NCBI GenBank assembly: GCA_947258375.1
Contig: CAMYIJ010000006.1
Location: 1-64,000, forward strand
DNA from: an uncultured Acidimicrobiaceae bacterium
GTDB lineage: Bacteria > Actinomycetota > Acidimicrobiia > Spongiisociales > UBA5794
DNA: 64,000 nt
Reading direction: 5' to 3'
Below, one piece after another: positions 8,787-16,937 of this stretch (within the stretch, counting starts at the first letter, position 1; each line of letters starts with the position of its first letter). The notes beneath the pieces were generated by a model. It saw only the letters and a list, made by a program, of their open reading frames with translations. It was not told the DNA's origin and searched no databases. Both the position numbers and the translations under genes were made by a program.

Positions 8787-9809
8787 GTGCGGAGGGTCCG
8801 GAGCTTCGGGTCGTGGTTGCTCGCCGGTCTCGGTGTGGGCGTGGCAGTGCGCTCGTTGGTTTCGGCTCGTCGAGGCGAGGCTCCCGATCCGGCCAGAGAC
8901 CCCGCCGAACCCGACGACGGCGAGCAGATAACGCTCGCCTCTCCCCTTGCGCAAGTAGTGCCCCGGGCGCCGCTTCAAGAGCAACCGCTCGATCGTTTCC
9001 ACACCGGCCTGGCCATCGCCCGGCTAGTCATGCAGCGCTTGAAGGCGCACACGACAACCGTCGTTGCCGGCAGTCTGGCGTACTACGCACTGCTGGCCGT
9101 GTTCCCGTCGGTGATTGCAGCGATATCGATCTACGGCATCGTTGCCGACCCCGCGGACCTCGAGAGCCTCATCAACACGCTGGCGGACCAACTACCCGAG
9201 GCGACAACGCAGACGATCAGCGACGAACTGGACAACATCGTCTCTGTGTCGGGAACCGGGTTGGGGCTGGGCGCCGTCGTCGGAGTCATCGCGGCGCTGT
9301 GGTCGGCGTCCGCCGGCGCCAAGGTCCTGATCACCGGCGTCAACCTGGCATACGGTGAGCGAGAAACCCGTTCCTACCTCGCGGTGCGGGGCCTGGCGCT
9401 GCTGCTGACTATCGGAATGATCGTTGGTGTCGTCATCGTGGTCTCCGGCGTCGCAATCCTTCCGACGCTGGTGGACAGCTCCCTGACCATTGTGCGCTGG
9501 CCGGCGCTGATCGCCGTGGTGGTGGTCGGCCTGGCGGCGCTGTACCGTATTGCGCCGTCAGATGCACCAGATCGCCACCATCCCGTGTGGCAAGGTGCGT
9601 TCGCCGCCGCTATCGCCTGGCTGGCAGCAACAGGCGGGTTCACTGCCCTTGTAACCGCCTTCAACTTCGGGGCAACGTATGGTGCCCTGGCCGGAGTCGT
9701 GGTGCTGCTCGTGTGGTTCTTCCTGTCGGGACTCATCGTGTTGCTTGGTGCGGAGTTCAATGCCGCAATCGAGACCAGGCGCCAGCGGCTCGCCACGGCG
9801 TCAGGTTGA
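8787..9809 (+). CDS. YihY/BrkB (UPF0761) family inner membrane protein
   Basis: 340 residues from the GTG at 8787, six bases past the previous stop. A polar N-terminus is followed by LKAHTTTVVAGSLAYYALLAVFPSVIAAISIYG, the typical first transmembrane region of YihY/BrkB proteins, and about five further membrane helices. The C-terminal GALAGVVVLLVWFFLSGLIVLLGAEFNAAIE matches the family end. These proteins are integral to the inner membrane and their biochemical role is unsettled; the old RNase BN label is wrong. Close spacing suggests transcription with the acyl-CoA dehydrogenase gene. Confidence 0.85.
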   Translation: MRRVRSFGSWLLAGLGVGVAVRSLVSARRGEAPDPARDPAEPDDGEQITLASPLAQVVPRAPLQEQPLDRFHTGLAIARLVMQRLKAHTTTVVAGSLAYYALLAVFPSVIAAISIYGIVADPADLESLINTLADQLPEATTQTISDELDNIVSVSGTGLGLGAVVGVIAALWSASAGAKVLITGVNLAYGERETRSYLAVRGLALLLTIGMIVGVVIVVSGVAILPTLVDSSLTIVRWPALIAVVVVGLAALYRIAPSDAPDRHHPVWQGAFAAAIAWLAATGGFTALVTAFNFGATYGALAGVVVLLVWFFLSGLIVLLGAEFNAAIETRRQRLATASG

Positions 9810-9955
9810 GCAGGGGCCGTCGGTGCGTGCGGCGCCTCCAAGCGCCGTGATCGCGACTATCGTTAGCCGAGCTGCTCAGCTTCTCCGGCACGGCTCCAAC
9901 CCGACCCGACCTCGCCGAGCCGCCGGACCGAACGCTCACTCGAAGAAGACACACT

Positions 9956-11191
9956 CTGGATACCTCAACTGAAACAACGTTTCTCGACCTCGGAATCGAT
10001 CAAGACCTCGTAGACCTCCTGGCGAAGGACGACATCGTCGCCCCTTTCAGAATCCAGGCGCTATCCATCCCCGACGGGCTGGCCGGCTCCGACGTCACGG
10101 GTCGAGCTCAAACCGGCTCCGGCAAGACGCTGGCCTTCGGCCTTCCGATGATCCAACGGCTCGAAAAAGCACGGCCGCAACGCCCGGGAGGCTTGATCCT
10201 GGTGCCGACGCGGGAGCTCGCCAACCAGGTGACCGAGGTTCTCAAGCCGCTCGTGAGAGCCCGCGCCATCTCCACCGTTGCCGTCTACGGCGGGGTTTCG
10301 ATGCAACGCCAGATCGAGAAACTGCGCAAGGGCGTCGAGATCGTCATCGCCACACCCGGCCGCCTCATCGACCTCATTGAACGCCGCGAGGCTTTCCTCG
10401 ACGACATCGACATCGTGGTCATCGACGAAGCCGACCAGATGGCCGATATGGGATTTTTGCCCCAGGTGCGCCGCATCATGCGCGAGGTGCCGGTAAATCA
10501 TCAGACGATGCTGTTCTCCGCCACGCTCGATGGGCAGGTCGGCACGCTCATCCGCAAGTACATGACCGATCCGGTCGAGCATCACGTTGAGACGACCACC
10601 CAAACCGTCGATACATCCGACCACCGCTTCCTTCAGGTCCACTACATGGACAAGGTGAAGGTGGCGGCTGCCATTGCCAACTCCGCCGACCGCACGCTGA
10701 TCTTCACACGCACGAAGCACGGTTGTGATCGGGCCGCGCGCGATCTGCGCGACGAGGGAGTGGCGGCCCGCGCCATTCACGGCGATCTCCACCAATCGAA
10801 ACGCCAGAAGGCGCTCGATTCCTTCGCCGACGGTACGGCGCCCGTCCTGGTTGCCACCAACGTCGCCGCCCGGGGCCTGCACATCGACAACGTCGACACG
10901 GTGATCCACTTCGATCCCCCCGACGATCCCAAGACCTACTTGCACCGCTCCGGGCGCACCGCTCGCGCCGGGGAGACCGGCCTTGTCGTCACGCTCGTCG
11001 AGTGGGACCAGCTCAACGAGGTGCTGCGCATCCAGAAGCAGGCCGACCTCAACGAGCCGGTCGTCAAGATGTTCTCCAACGACTCGCGGCTCAACGACCT
11101 GGCATCGTTCATTCCGGACCCGGTGGATGCCCCGTTCAGCACAACCACCCAGCGCCGTCTCTCGGGCGGGAGGCGCCGGCGCCGTCTCTAG
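9956..11191 (+). CDS. DEAD-box ATP-dependent RNA helicase (RhlE-like), non-canonical start
   Basis: All helicase motifs are visible in order: Q motif (TTFLDLGIDQDL...PFRIQ), AQTGSGKT, PTRELANQV, VIATPGRLIDL, VIDEADQMADMG, FSATLDG, LIFTRTKHG, VATNVAARGLHIDNV and HRSGRTARAG. It unwinds structured RNA, for example in ribosome assembly or decay. The conserved frame extends upstream of the first ATG (10148) through motif I and the Q motif, so translation must start earlier. Between the in-frame stop at 9848-9850 and the Q motif there is no ATG, GTG or TTG. CTG at 9956, with GAAGAAGA upstream, is the best candidate. The tail ends in a basic RRRRL stretch. Function is certain; the start is not. Confidence 0.85.
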   Translation: MDTSTETTFLDLGIDQDLVDLLAKDDIVAPFRIQALSIPDGLAGSDVTGRAQTGSGKTLAFGLPMIQRLEKARPQRPGGLILVPTRELANQVTEVLKPLVRARAISTVAVYGGVSMQRQIEKLRKGVEIVIATPGRLIDLIERREAFLDDIDIVVIDEADQMADMGFLPQVRRIMREVPVNHQTMLFSATLDGQVGTLIRKYMTDPVEHHVETTTQTVDTSDHRFLQVHYMDKVKVAAAIANSADRTLIFTRTKHGCDRAARDLRDEGVAARAIHGDLHQSKRQKALDSFADGTAPVLVATNVAARGLHIDNVDTVIHFDPPDDPKTYLHRSGRTARAGETGLVVTLVEWDQLNEVLRIQKQADLNEPVVKMFSNDSRLNDLASFIPDPVDAPFSTTTQRRLSGGRRRRRL

Positions 11192-11274
11192 TCCACTAGG
11201 GCCTGTCTGTGCCCCCTTTGGCGTCGGGTGGCGTAGTATCGCGCCAAATCGCCGTCTGAGGAGTCCCCCCACCC

Positions 11275-11778
11275 ATGTCATATTCCGAGCCGCCTGCCTT
11301 CGCCCTCGATCTGGACAAGACGTACGCCGCCACCTTGCAGACCAACCACGGGACGATCGAGATCGATCTCGATGCGGCCCGGTCTCCCATCACCGTCAAC
11401 AACTTCGTAACCCTCGCCCGGGACGGGTTCTACGACGGTGTCATATTTCACCGGGTCATCCAGGGATTCATGATTCAGGGCGGCGATCCGACGGGTACGG
11501 GAACCGGCGGCCCGGGATACAAGTTCCGCGACGAGATCGACGGTCCGGGCGATTACAGCCGGGGCACGGTGGCCATGGCCAATGCCGGGCCCAACACGAA
11601 CGGATCCCAGTTCTTCATCTGCCATACCGATGCCGGGCTCCCGCACAGCTACACCATCTTCGGCAAGGTGCGCGGATCGATGGACGCAGTCGACTCCATC
11701 GCGACAACGCCGACGGCCCGCGGCGATCGCCCACTCGAGGACTGCGTCATCGAGTCGGTCTCGATATCGGAGAGTTGA
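11275..11778 (+). CDS. Cyclophilin-type peptidyl-prolyl cis-trans isomerase
   Basis: 167 residues covering a complete cyclophilin domain. It has IIFHRV-type VIFHRVIQGFMIQGGDPTG with the catalytic Arg, NTNGSQFFIC, and a C-terminal YTIFGKVRGSMDAVDSI. The tryptophan that binds cyclosporin in eukaryotic cyclophilins is replaced (LPHSYTIFG). No signal peptide, so it acts in the cytoplasm as a folding catalyst. GAGGAG lies 10 bases before the ATG. It faces the next gene tail to tail with only 8 bases between. Confidence 0.93.
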   Translation: MSYSEPPAFALDLDKTYAATLQTNHGTIEIDLDAARSPITVNNFVTLARDGFYDGVIFHRVIQGFMIQGGDPTGTGTGGPGYKFRDEIDGPGDYSRGTVAMANAGPNTNGSQFFICHTDAGLPHSYTIFGKVRGSMDAVDSIATTPTARGDRPLEDCVIESVSISES

Positions 11779-11786
11779 GAGGCCCC

Positions 11787-13106
11787 TCAGCTCTCTGAAT
11801 CACCGCTCATCGTGGGAAGCGCCGCCGCGTCGTAGCTCCCGGCCGACTGCCAGAGCATCCAGCCGAGACCGCGCCGTTCCGCCGCACCGATGCTCTCCAG
11901 GATCTCTGCGTTCGTCCACGAGAAAGCCTGAAGCCAGGGCCGCACCAGAGTTCCATTGCTCACTCGCGGCATACCGTCATCGAGGGCCCCGGCAGTGACC
12001 TCTCCCGGGTAGTCATTGGGGTCGGCGAAGCCCAGCCAGCCGTCGCTGTAGTGACTCGGATAGATCATCGGGCTCAGGACGTCGACTATCCCCGAGAGAT
12101 CCTCGGGCCGCTGGCCAATGCCCTGGTCATTCGGCGCCGAGAACACGATCGCAAACACGTCGGCGGCAACGGCACACCCCAACGGGTGGAGTCGATCGCG
12201 GGCCTCCGTGAGGAAACCGGCAATGATGGCGACCCGCTCGGCGGCTTCCGTCGGTCGATTTCTGGCCGACTGCACGGACGTCTTGCCTGTGGGGAATCGC
12301 ACGTAGTCGAACTGAATCTCGTCGAAGCCGAGCTCACACGCCTCGACGCCCAATGCCAGGGGATACTCCCAGGTCTCCGAGTTGGTCATGTCGACCCAGG
12401 CACCCGCGAGCTTGTACTCGGGTCGCTGCGCCACCCGTATCGGGTCCTCGAAGGTCACGATTCGCGTGATCGCGTAGAGGCCGACTTCGTGGGCCTGCTG
12501 GATTCGCTGCTCGGGGTCATAGAGCGCACTCACTGCTCCTATGTCGTGGGCTTCACGAACAGCGGTGTCATACAGCACACCACCCCCCTCCTTCTTGGTG
12601 TCGAACACCAGCGCATCCACCGCGGTGGCGCCCGCAAGATCGAGAAGATCCTGGAATCGGTCGTCGTCCTGGACAACCCCGGCGGCGGCTCGTATCGCCT
12701 TGCTGACAATCGGATCGAGCGTCACCTCGAGGGGTACCTCCGTGCCGTCCCACTCGAGCACGACACCCTGATATGCGGGACGGTTGATTTCGATGGGGGC
12801 CACCTCGATCGCACCGAAGTCGAACTTGCCGTCATCGCCGGTCGACAGCACCCGATCGCCCACCGTCACGGTCGCGTCTCGCAACGCCTGAGCGCCGACG
12901 CCAATGACCCGGCCCTGCAGAACGAATCGCGGCGCCATCGTCGTTGTTGTCGTGGTGGTGGTGGTGGTGGTGGTGGTCGATGTCGTCGTCGTGGTTGTCG
13001 ATGACGAGGCGGCCGTGACCACCGGTCCGGAGGCGGCATCACTTCCGCCCGGCGAACACGCCGCCAGCGCGAGGCAGAGGCACACGAATGTCAATCGTGG
13101 GAACAT
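11787..13106 (-). CDS. Secreted lipoprotein with DUF4015 (putative glycoside hydrolase) barrel
   Basis: 439 residues from the ATG at 13106. It has a lipoprotein signal ending in LALAAC (Cys17), then a long Thr/Ser linker encoded by a triplet repeat, then a carboxypeptidase-regulatory-like beta domain (about 45-120). The rest is a TIM-barrel-type region of the DUF4015/GH13-like family: VDALVFDTKKEGG, VGLYAITRIVTFEDP, the hallmark ELGFDEIQFDYVRFPTGK and DVLSPMIYPSHYSDGW. Family members are assumed to act on cell-wall or extracellular glycans; no activity is proven. It would be anchored on the outer face of the membrane. Confidence 0.8.
   Translation of the reverse strand: MFPRLTFVCLCLALAACSPGGSDAASGPVVTAASSSTTTTTTSTTTTTTTTTTTTTMAPRFVLQGRVIGVGAQALRDATVTVGDRVLSTGDDGKFDFGAIEVAPIEINRPAYQGVVLEWDGTEVPLEVTLDPIVSKAIRAAAGVVQDDDRFQDLLDLAGATAVDALVFDTKKEGGGVLYDTAVREAHDIGAVSALYDPEQRIQQAHEVGLYAITRIVTFEDPIRVAQRPEYKLAGAWVDMTNSETWEYPLALGVEACELGFDEIQFDYVRFPTGKTSVQSARNRPTEAAERVAIIAGFLTEARDRLHPLGCAVAADVFAIVFSAPNDQGIGQRPEDLSGIVDVLSPMIYPSHYSDGWLGFADPNDYPGEVTAGALDDGMPRVSNGTLVRPWLQAFSWTNAEILESIGAAERRGLGWMLWQSAGSYDAAALPTMSGDSES
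12940..13000. repeat. GTG/GTC triplet microsatellite coding for a poly-Thr linker
   Basis: A run of GTG, GTC and GTT triplets on the plus strand; read on the minus strand it encodes the threonine-rich linker just after the lipobox of the DUF4015 protein. The longest uninterrupted GTG run is around 12951-12977. Such tracts can expand or contract by whole codons without breaking the frame. Confidence 0.8.
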
Positions 13107-13230
13107 GAAAGGCAAGGCTAACGGCCGTGCCGGTTGGTGGTGATGACCTTCGGCCTAGGAGCCTGCCCAGAGGCGCAGAGACGCCGCAATGCGATGGCTC
13201 GGCGGGTTCGACACCCTCGGTGGTGCGTCG

Positions 13231-13512
13231 CTAGCTGGCGCGGCGCTGCCGATCGCGCAGGCGCCGACGCAGCCGGCGTCGCTCGGGTCCGCTCAGACCG
13301 CCCCACACTCCTTCGGACTGGTTGGTCGCCAGGGCGTACTGCAAACACTCGTCCCTCACCGGGCAGACCGCACAAATGGCTTTGGCGGGCGCGATCGCGG
13401 ATTCGTCCTCCCCCACTGGGAAGAAGAAATCGTTGTCGGAGCCGGAGCAGGCTGCCTCTTCGCGCCAATTCTCCTCAGGCTCAAATAGAAGATCGTTGAG
13501 TGCCAATACCAT
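13231..13512 (-). CDS. WhiB-family iron-sulfur transcriptional regulator
   Basis: 93 residues with the complete WhiB signature: Cys22, Cys47, Cys50 and Cys56 to hold a [4Fe-4S] cluster (AACSG, ICAVCPVRDEC), the beta-turn EGVWGGLS at 67-74, and a basic C-terminus (RRRLRRRLRDRQRR) for DNA contact. WhiB proteins occur almost only in Actinobacteria and bind the principal sigma factor to tune transcription in response to redox or nitric oxide. The target genes are unknown. The gene has a 200-base upstream region with an inverted repeat at 13561-13583, and the PPDK gene diverges from it. Confidence 0.93.
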   Translation of the reverse strand: MVLALNDLLFEPEENWREEAACSGSDNDFFFPVGEDESAIAPAKAICAVCPVRDECLQYALATNQSEGVWGGLSGPERRRLRRRLRDRQRRAS

Positions 13513-13560
13513 TGTTGTGTGTCGTCCCCTTCTCGAAGACTCGCCTTAGAAAACACCAAA

Positions 13561-13583
13561 CGGATCGGATTATTCCCGATCCG
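13561..13583. promoter_or_regulatory. Perfect 8-bp inverted repeat upstream of whiB
   Basis: CGGATCGG and CCGATCCG flank a 7-base AT-rich loop, about 50 bases upstream of the WhiB start. It could be an operator in the whiB promoter or a hairpin in its leader RNA. No neighbouring T-run argues for a terminator. Confidence 0.4.
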
Positions 13584-13725
13584 TCCTCACCCGCTAAGCC
13601 GTTGACCAGGCACTTTGCAGCTAATTGGGAATAACTGCTAGGCATCTGGGCTGTCGAAACAGCACAGTAGTCTCCACACGACACTTTGGGAAGGGGTCAG
13701 CCGGAAAAATCTTCTGGCAATATTT

Positions 13726-16296
13726 ATGCGATTTGTGAGTGATTTTCGGCAGTCGCCCGGCGGTACCGCGGGAGATCTTGGCACGCGGGACGCGGCTCTG
13801 CGGTCCCTCTGCGCAGTTGGCGCACCGGTTCCTCCTGGATTCGCCATCTCCGATCTGGCTTGCCGCCGGTTCGTCGAGACTGGTGATTTCCCCGATGGAA
13901 TGTGGGAACAGGTCGTCAATGGCATCGACCAAATCGATCGCGCCGTTGCCGAGCTCGACCCGGACCGACCCTGTCTGTTGGCGGTTCGCTCGAGTGCTCC
14001 CGTCGACATGCCCGGACTCATGGGAGCCGCGCTCTACCTCGGAGTCACGCCCGCGAGCCTCGAACGACTCACCTCCTGGGCCGGACAAGAGGCTGCCGCC
14101 CGGAGTCGGATCAGTTTCCTCGAGACATTCGCCAAAACCGTCCGCGGAGTACCGGCGCCACGGGTGGACGGACTACTCGCCGGCCAGACAGAAAGGGCTT
14201 CATGCGAGGAACTCAGGGTTTTTGGCGATGCCCTCGAGGCACTCATCGTCGAGGAGACCCAGCGGCCCATCCCGCCCGATCGGCTCGGTCAGGTCCGGGA
14301 AGGCATCGAGGCGGTATTCGCGTCCTGGGATGCTCGACCGGCCACCCAATATCGCCGCGCCCGGGGCATTCCGGCATCCACCGGCACCGCGGCCATCGTC
14401 CACCTGATGGTGTTCGGCAACCTGGGGGCCGAGTCCGGTGTCGGAGTCGGGTTCAGCCGCGATCCCCTCACGGGGGAACCGGGGATCACCGGCCGCTACC
14501 GCGATCAGGCGGCCCACCCGACAACCGCGGACGAATACGAGGGTCTGGGTGCGTTGTCGGCAGCCGACCCCGCCTGCTTCGCCAAACTGATGTCCGCGCT
14601 CAGCTCATACGAGTCGGAACGCCTCGATCTAGTGCGCCTCGATTTTGTGCGGGAACGGTCCCAGCTTTGGATCGTCGACGGCAGGATTGCCGAGAGCGCT
14701 GCCGAGGCGGCGACGCGGGTTGCCGTCGACATGGTGACAGAGGGGTCGCTGAGCAGGGAAGACGCCCTTCGTCAGCTGGACCCGCGCGACGTCGCCGATA
14801 TGCTGCACCCCCGCCCCGCCCCCGGCGATTTGCCGGCCCCGGCAGCCCGCGGCAGCGGTGCCTCCCCGGGATGGGCTTCCGGAGAGGTGGTTCTCGACTC
14901 TGCCGCCGCGCGAGACGCAGCCGCCTCTGGAGCTCCGGTCATCCTGGTCAAGCGGGAGACCAGCCCTGAGGATGTTGCGGCGATCCGGGCAGTCGATGGG
15001 GTGCTCACGAGCCACGGCGGCCGTGCCTCACATGCCGCCCTGGTAGCGCGCGGGATCGGCACACCGGCAGTCACCGGCAGCTACGACATGCTGATCGACC
15101 TGGACCAGGGCATCGTCAGCTGGGGCGACGTCCGGGTCAAGGCGGGCGACACGATCACAATCGACGGGCGATCGGGTGATATCTACAGCGGTGTACTACC
15201 CATCATCCCGGCCGCGGCCACCGCGGAGCTGGAGACAATCCTCGAGTGGGCCGATGAAGCTCGCCGGATGGAAATCTGGGCCAACGCCGACACCCCGGCC
15301 GATGCCGCCAGAGCACGAGCCGCAGGAGCCGAAGGCATCGGGCTCGCGCGCACCGAGTACATGTTCTCGGGCGATCGCCTCGAGGTGGTGCAGCGTATCC
15401 TGTTGGCCACCGACACCCGTGACCAGGCAGACGCACTCGAGCAACTCGAACGCCTGCAGGTAGGTGACTTTGAGCGGCTGCTCGAGGTCATGGACGGGCT
15501 CCCCGTGGTAGTCCGGTTGCTCGACCCACCTCTGCACGAGTTCCTTCCAGATCGTCTCGAGGTCGAACACGAGTTGGCCAAGGCGCGCAAGGAGGGAGAG
15601 CCAACCGACGAGTTGGAGCTGCTCGAGGCTGCCCTCGACAAGTGGGAGGAGTCAAACCCCATGCTCGGCCTGCGCGGCGTTCGCCTCGCGGTGGTGATTC
15701 CGGCCGTATACAAGGTCCAGGTGCTGGCTGCCCTCGAGGCGGTACGCCGCCGCCTCGATGCCGGCGGCGATCCCCGTCTCGAGCTGATGATCCCGCTCGT
15801 GGGCACCGTCGAGGAGCTTCACCTGATCCGCGACATGATCGAAGAGGAAGTCCACCACGCCGGGCGGTTGCTCGAGGTTGCCATCGGCACCATGATCGAG
15901 CTCCCCCGCGCCGCCCTTGTGTCGGCGGATATCGCTCTCGACTCGGATTTTTTCTCGTTCGGCACCAACGACCTCACACAAACGACGATGGGCCTGAGCC
16001 GCGACGATGCCGAAGAGGCATTCCTGGGCCAGTACCTCGAACGAGGTCTGTTCCGCAACAACCCGTTCGAGACGATCGATCGTGACGGTGTCGGCCGCTT
16101 GATCCAACTAGCAATCGCCGACGGCCGTCGCGCCAACCCCGGGCTCATAGTCGGAGTTTGCGGCGAGCACGGCGCCGACCCCGAGTCGATCGAGTTCTTC
16201 CATGACGTCGGAGTCGACTACGTGTCCTGCAGCCCGCCCCGAATCCCGGTCGCCCGCCTCGCGGCGGCCCAAGCGGCGCTGCGGGAGAGGCACTAG
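13726..16296 (+). CDS. Pyruvate phosphate dikinase-like enzyme with altered ATP-binding domain
   Basis: 856 residues, near the usual 875. Domain order is PPDK: N-terminal ATP-grasp (to about 340), phosphohistidine swivelling domain with GGRASHAALVARGIG (His436), and C-terminal PEP/pyruvate barrel (LDPPLHEFLPD, NPMLGLRGVRLAV, GTMIELPRAAL, FFSFGTNDLTQ, CGEHGADPESIEFF, VSCSPPRIPVARLA). The last two thirds are canonical. In the N-terminal domain the Lys-containing GGKGxNLAEM loop is replaced by a sequence without that lysine (GDLGTRDAALRSL), and the ATP-binding LQTR reads IVDGR. Interconversion of pyruvate, ATP and phosphate with PEP, AMP and PPi is the family reaction. The changes may alter the nucleotide used or the direction. 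Start ATG at 13726; GTG at 13735 is an alternative. Confidence 0.85.
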   Translation: MRFVSDFRQSPGGTAGDLGTRDAALRSLCAVGAPVPPGFAISDLACRRFVETGDFPDGMWEQVVNGIDQIDRAVAELDPDRPCLLAVRSSAPVDMPGLMGAALYLGVTPASLERLTSWAGQEAAARSRISFLETFAKTVRGVPAPRVDGLLAGQTERASCEELRVFGDALEALIVEETQRPIPPDRLGQVREGIEAVFASWDARPATQYRRARGIPASTGTAAIVHLMVFGNLGAESGVGVGFSRDPLTGEPGITGRYRDQAAHPTTADEYEGLGALSAADPACFAKLMSALSSYESERLDLVRLDFVRERSQLWIVDGRIAESAAEAATRVAVDMVTEGSLSREDALRQLDPRDVADMLHPRPAPGDLPAPAARGSGASPGWASGEVVLDSAAARDAAASGAPVILVKRETSPEDVAAIRAVDGVLTSHGGRASHAALVARGIGTPAVTGSYDMLIDLDQGIVSWGDVRVKAGDTITIDGRSGDIYSGVLPIIPAAATAELETILEWADEARRMEIWANADTPADAARARAAGAEGIGLARTEYMFSGDRLEVVQRILLATDTRDQADALEQLERLQVGDFERLLEVMDGLPVVVRLLDPPLHEFLPDRLEVEHELAKARKEGEPTDELELLEAALDKWEESNPMLGLRGVRLAVVIPAVYKVQVLAALEAVRRRLDAGGDPRLELMIPLVGTVEELHLIRDMIEEEVHHAGRLLEVAIGTMIELPRAALVSADIALDSDFFSFGTNDLTQTTMGLSRDDAEEAFLGQYLERGLFRNNPFETIDRDGVGRLIQLAIADGRRANPGLIVGVCGEHGADPESIEFFHDVGVDYVSCSPPRIPVARLAAAQAALRERH

Positions 16297-16299
16297 ATC

Positions 16300-16353
16300 G
16301 CGTTCGTTGTGCTTAAACCGGCGGGATAGCGCCGGGTTAAGCACAACGAACGC
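16300..16353. terminator. Bidirectional terminator: 24-bp near-perfect inverted repeat
   Basis: Arms at 16300-16323 and 16330-16353 with a 6-base loop (GGATAG) match at 23 of 24 positions. The element fills the whole gap between the convergent PPDK and Bpa genes: it begins 4 bases after one stop and ends at the base before the other. There is no T-run, as is common in high-GC terminators. Confidence 0.75.
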
Positions 16354-16890
16354 CTAGAGGTACTGCCCTGTGACCTCGGTGCCGCCCTCGATCGCCACGC
16401 GGCGACGCATTTCCTCGAGTTGGGCGGCTGCGGCGGCTTGCTGCGAGAAGATTGACGCCTGGATGCCGTGGAAGAGGCCTTCGAGCCACCCGACCAGCTG
16501 GGCCTGGACGATACGAAGCTCAGACTCCGAGGCATCGTCGCCCTCGAATGGACCGAACATCTCATCGAGCTCCTCGACCAGATCGCTGCTCAGTGAGTCC
16601 TTCAGCTGGCTCATCGACGCGGAGTAGATCTGAAGCAGGCGGTCCCGTCCGGCCTCATCAAGGTCGGCCTGGCGAACCTCCTCGAGCATCGCCCGCGTCA
16701 TCGACGCGATCCGGAGCAGGCGGGCCGGCTCGGAGACGGCCGTCCGCTCGTCCTCTTCTTCGGCGCCGTTCTCGACGACCTGGGGCTGCAGTGTCTCGGG
16801 TCCATCGCCGACTGCTTCAGGAAGTGCGTCCGGCCGATCCTTGGCGCTCGGCTCAGTGGTGTCTGCGGAAGTGGTGTCTTCAGTCTCCAT
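16354..16890 (-). CDS. bpa: Bacterial proteasome activator Bpa
   Basis: 178 residues. After a disordered acidic N-terminus (about 1-55), the sequence follows the Bpa helical bundle: PARLLRIASMTRAMLEEVR, LDEAGRDRLLQIYSAS, ELDEMFGPF, AELRIVQAQLVGWLEGLFHGIQ-like (ESELRIVQAQLVGWLEGLFH), and a C-terminal TGQYL. The C-terminal GQYL is the proteasome-activating motif that docks between alpha subunits. Bpa forms a dodecameric ring that opens the 20S core without ATP and feeds it unfolded proteins. It implies that a 20S proteasome is encoded elsewhere in this genome. Confidence 0.93.
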   Translation of the reverse strand: METEDTTSADTTEPSAKDRPDALPEAVGDGPETLQPQVVENGAEEEDERTAVSEPARLLRIASMTRAMLEEVRQADLDEAGRDRLLQIYSASMSQLKDSLSSDLVEELDEMFGPFEGDDASESELRIVQAQLVGWLEGLFHGIQASIFSQQAAAAAQLEEMRRRVAIEGGTEVTGQYL

Positions 16891-16937
16891 GCCACTGAGA
16901 CTAGTAACCAGGCCGCCCTGTCGAGCCAGGTCACGCC

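Noticed and set aside
10061..11281. 406-residue minus-strand frame opposite the DEAD-box helicase
   Set aside because: No motif; mirrors the codon pattern of the helicase gene.
12940..13000. GTG triplet run as a regulatory repeat
   Set aside because: It lies within a coding region and simply encodes a poly-Thr linker of an exported lipoprotein.
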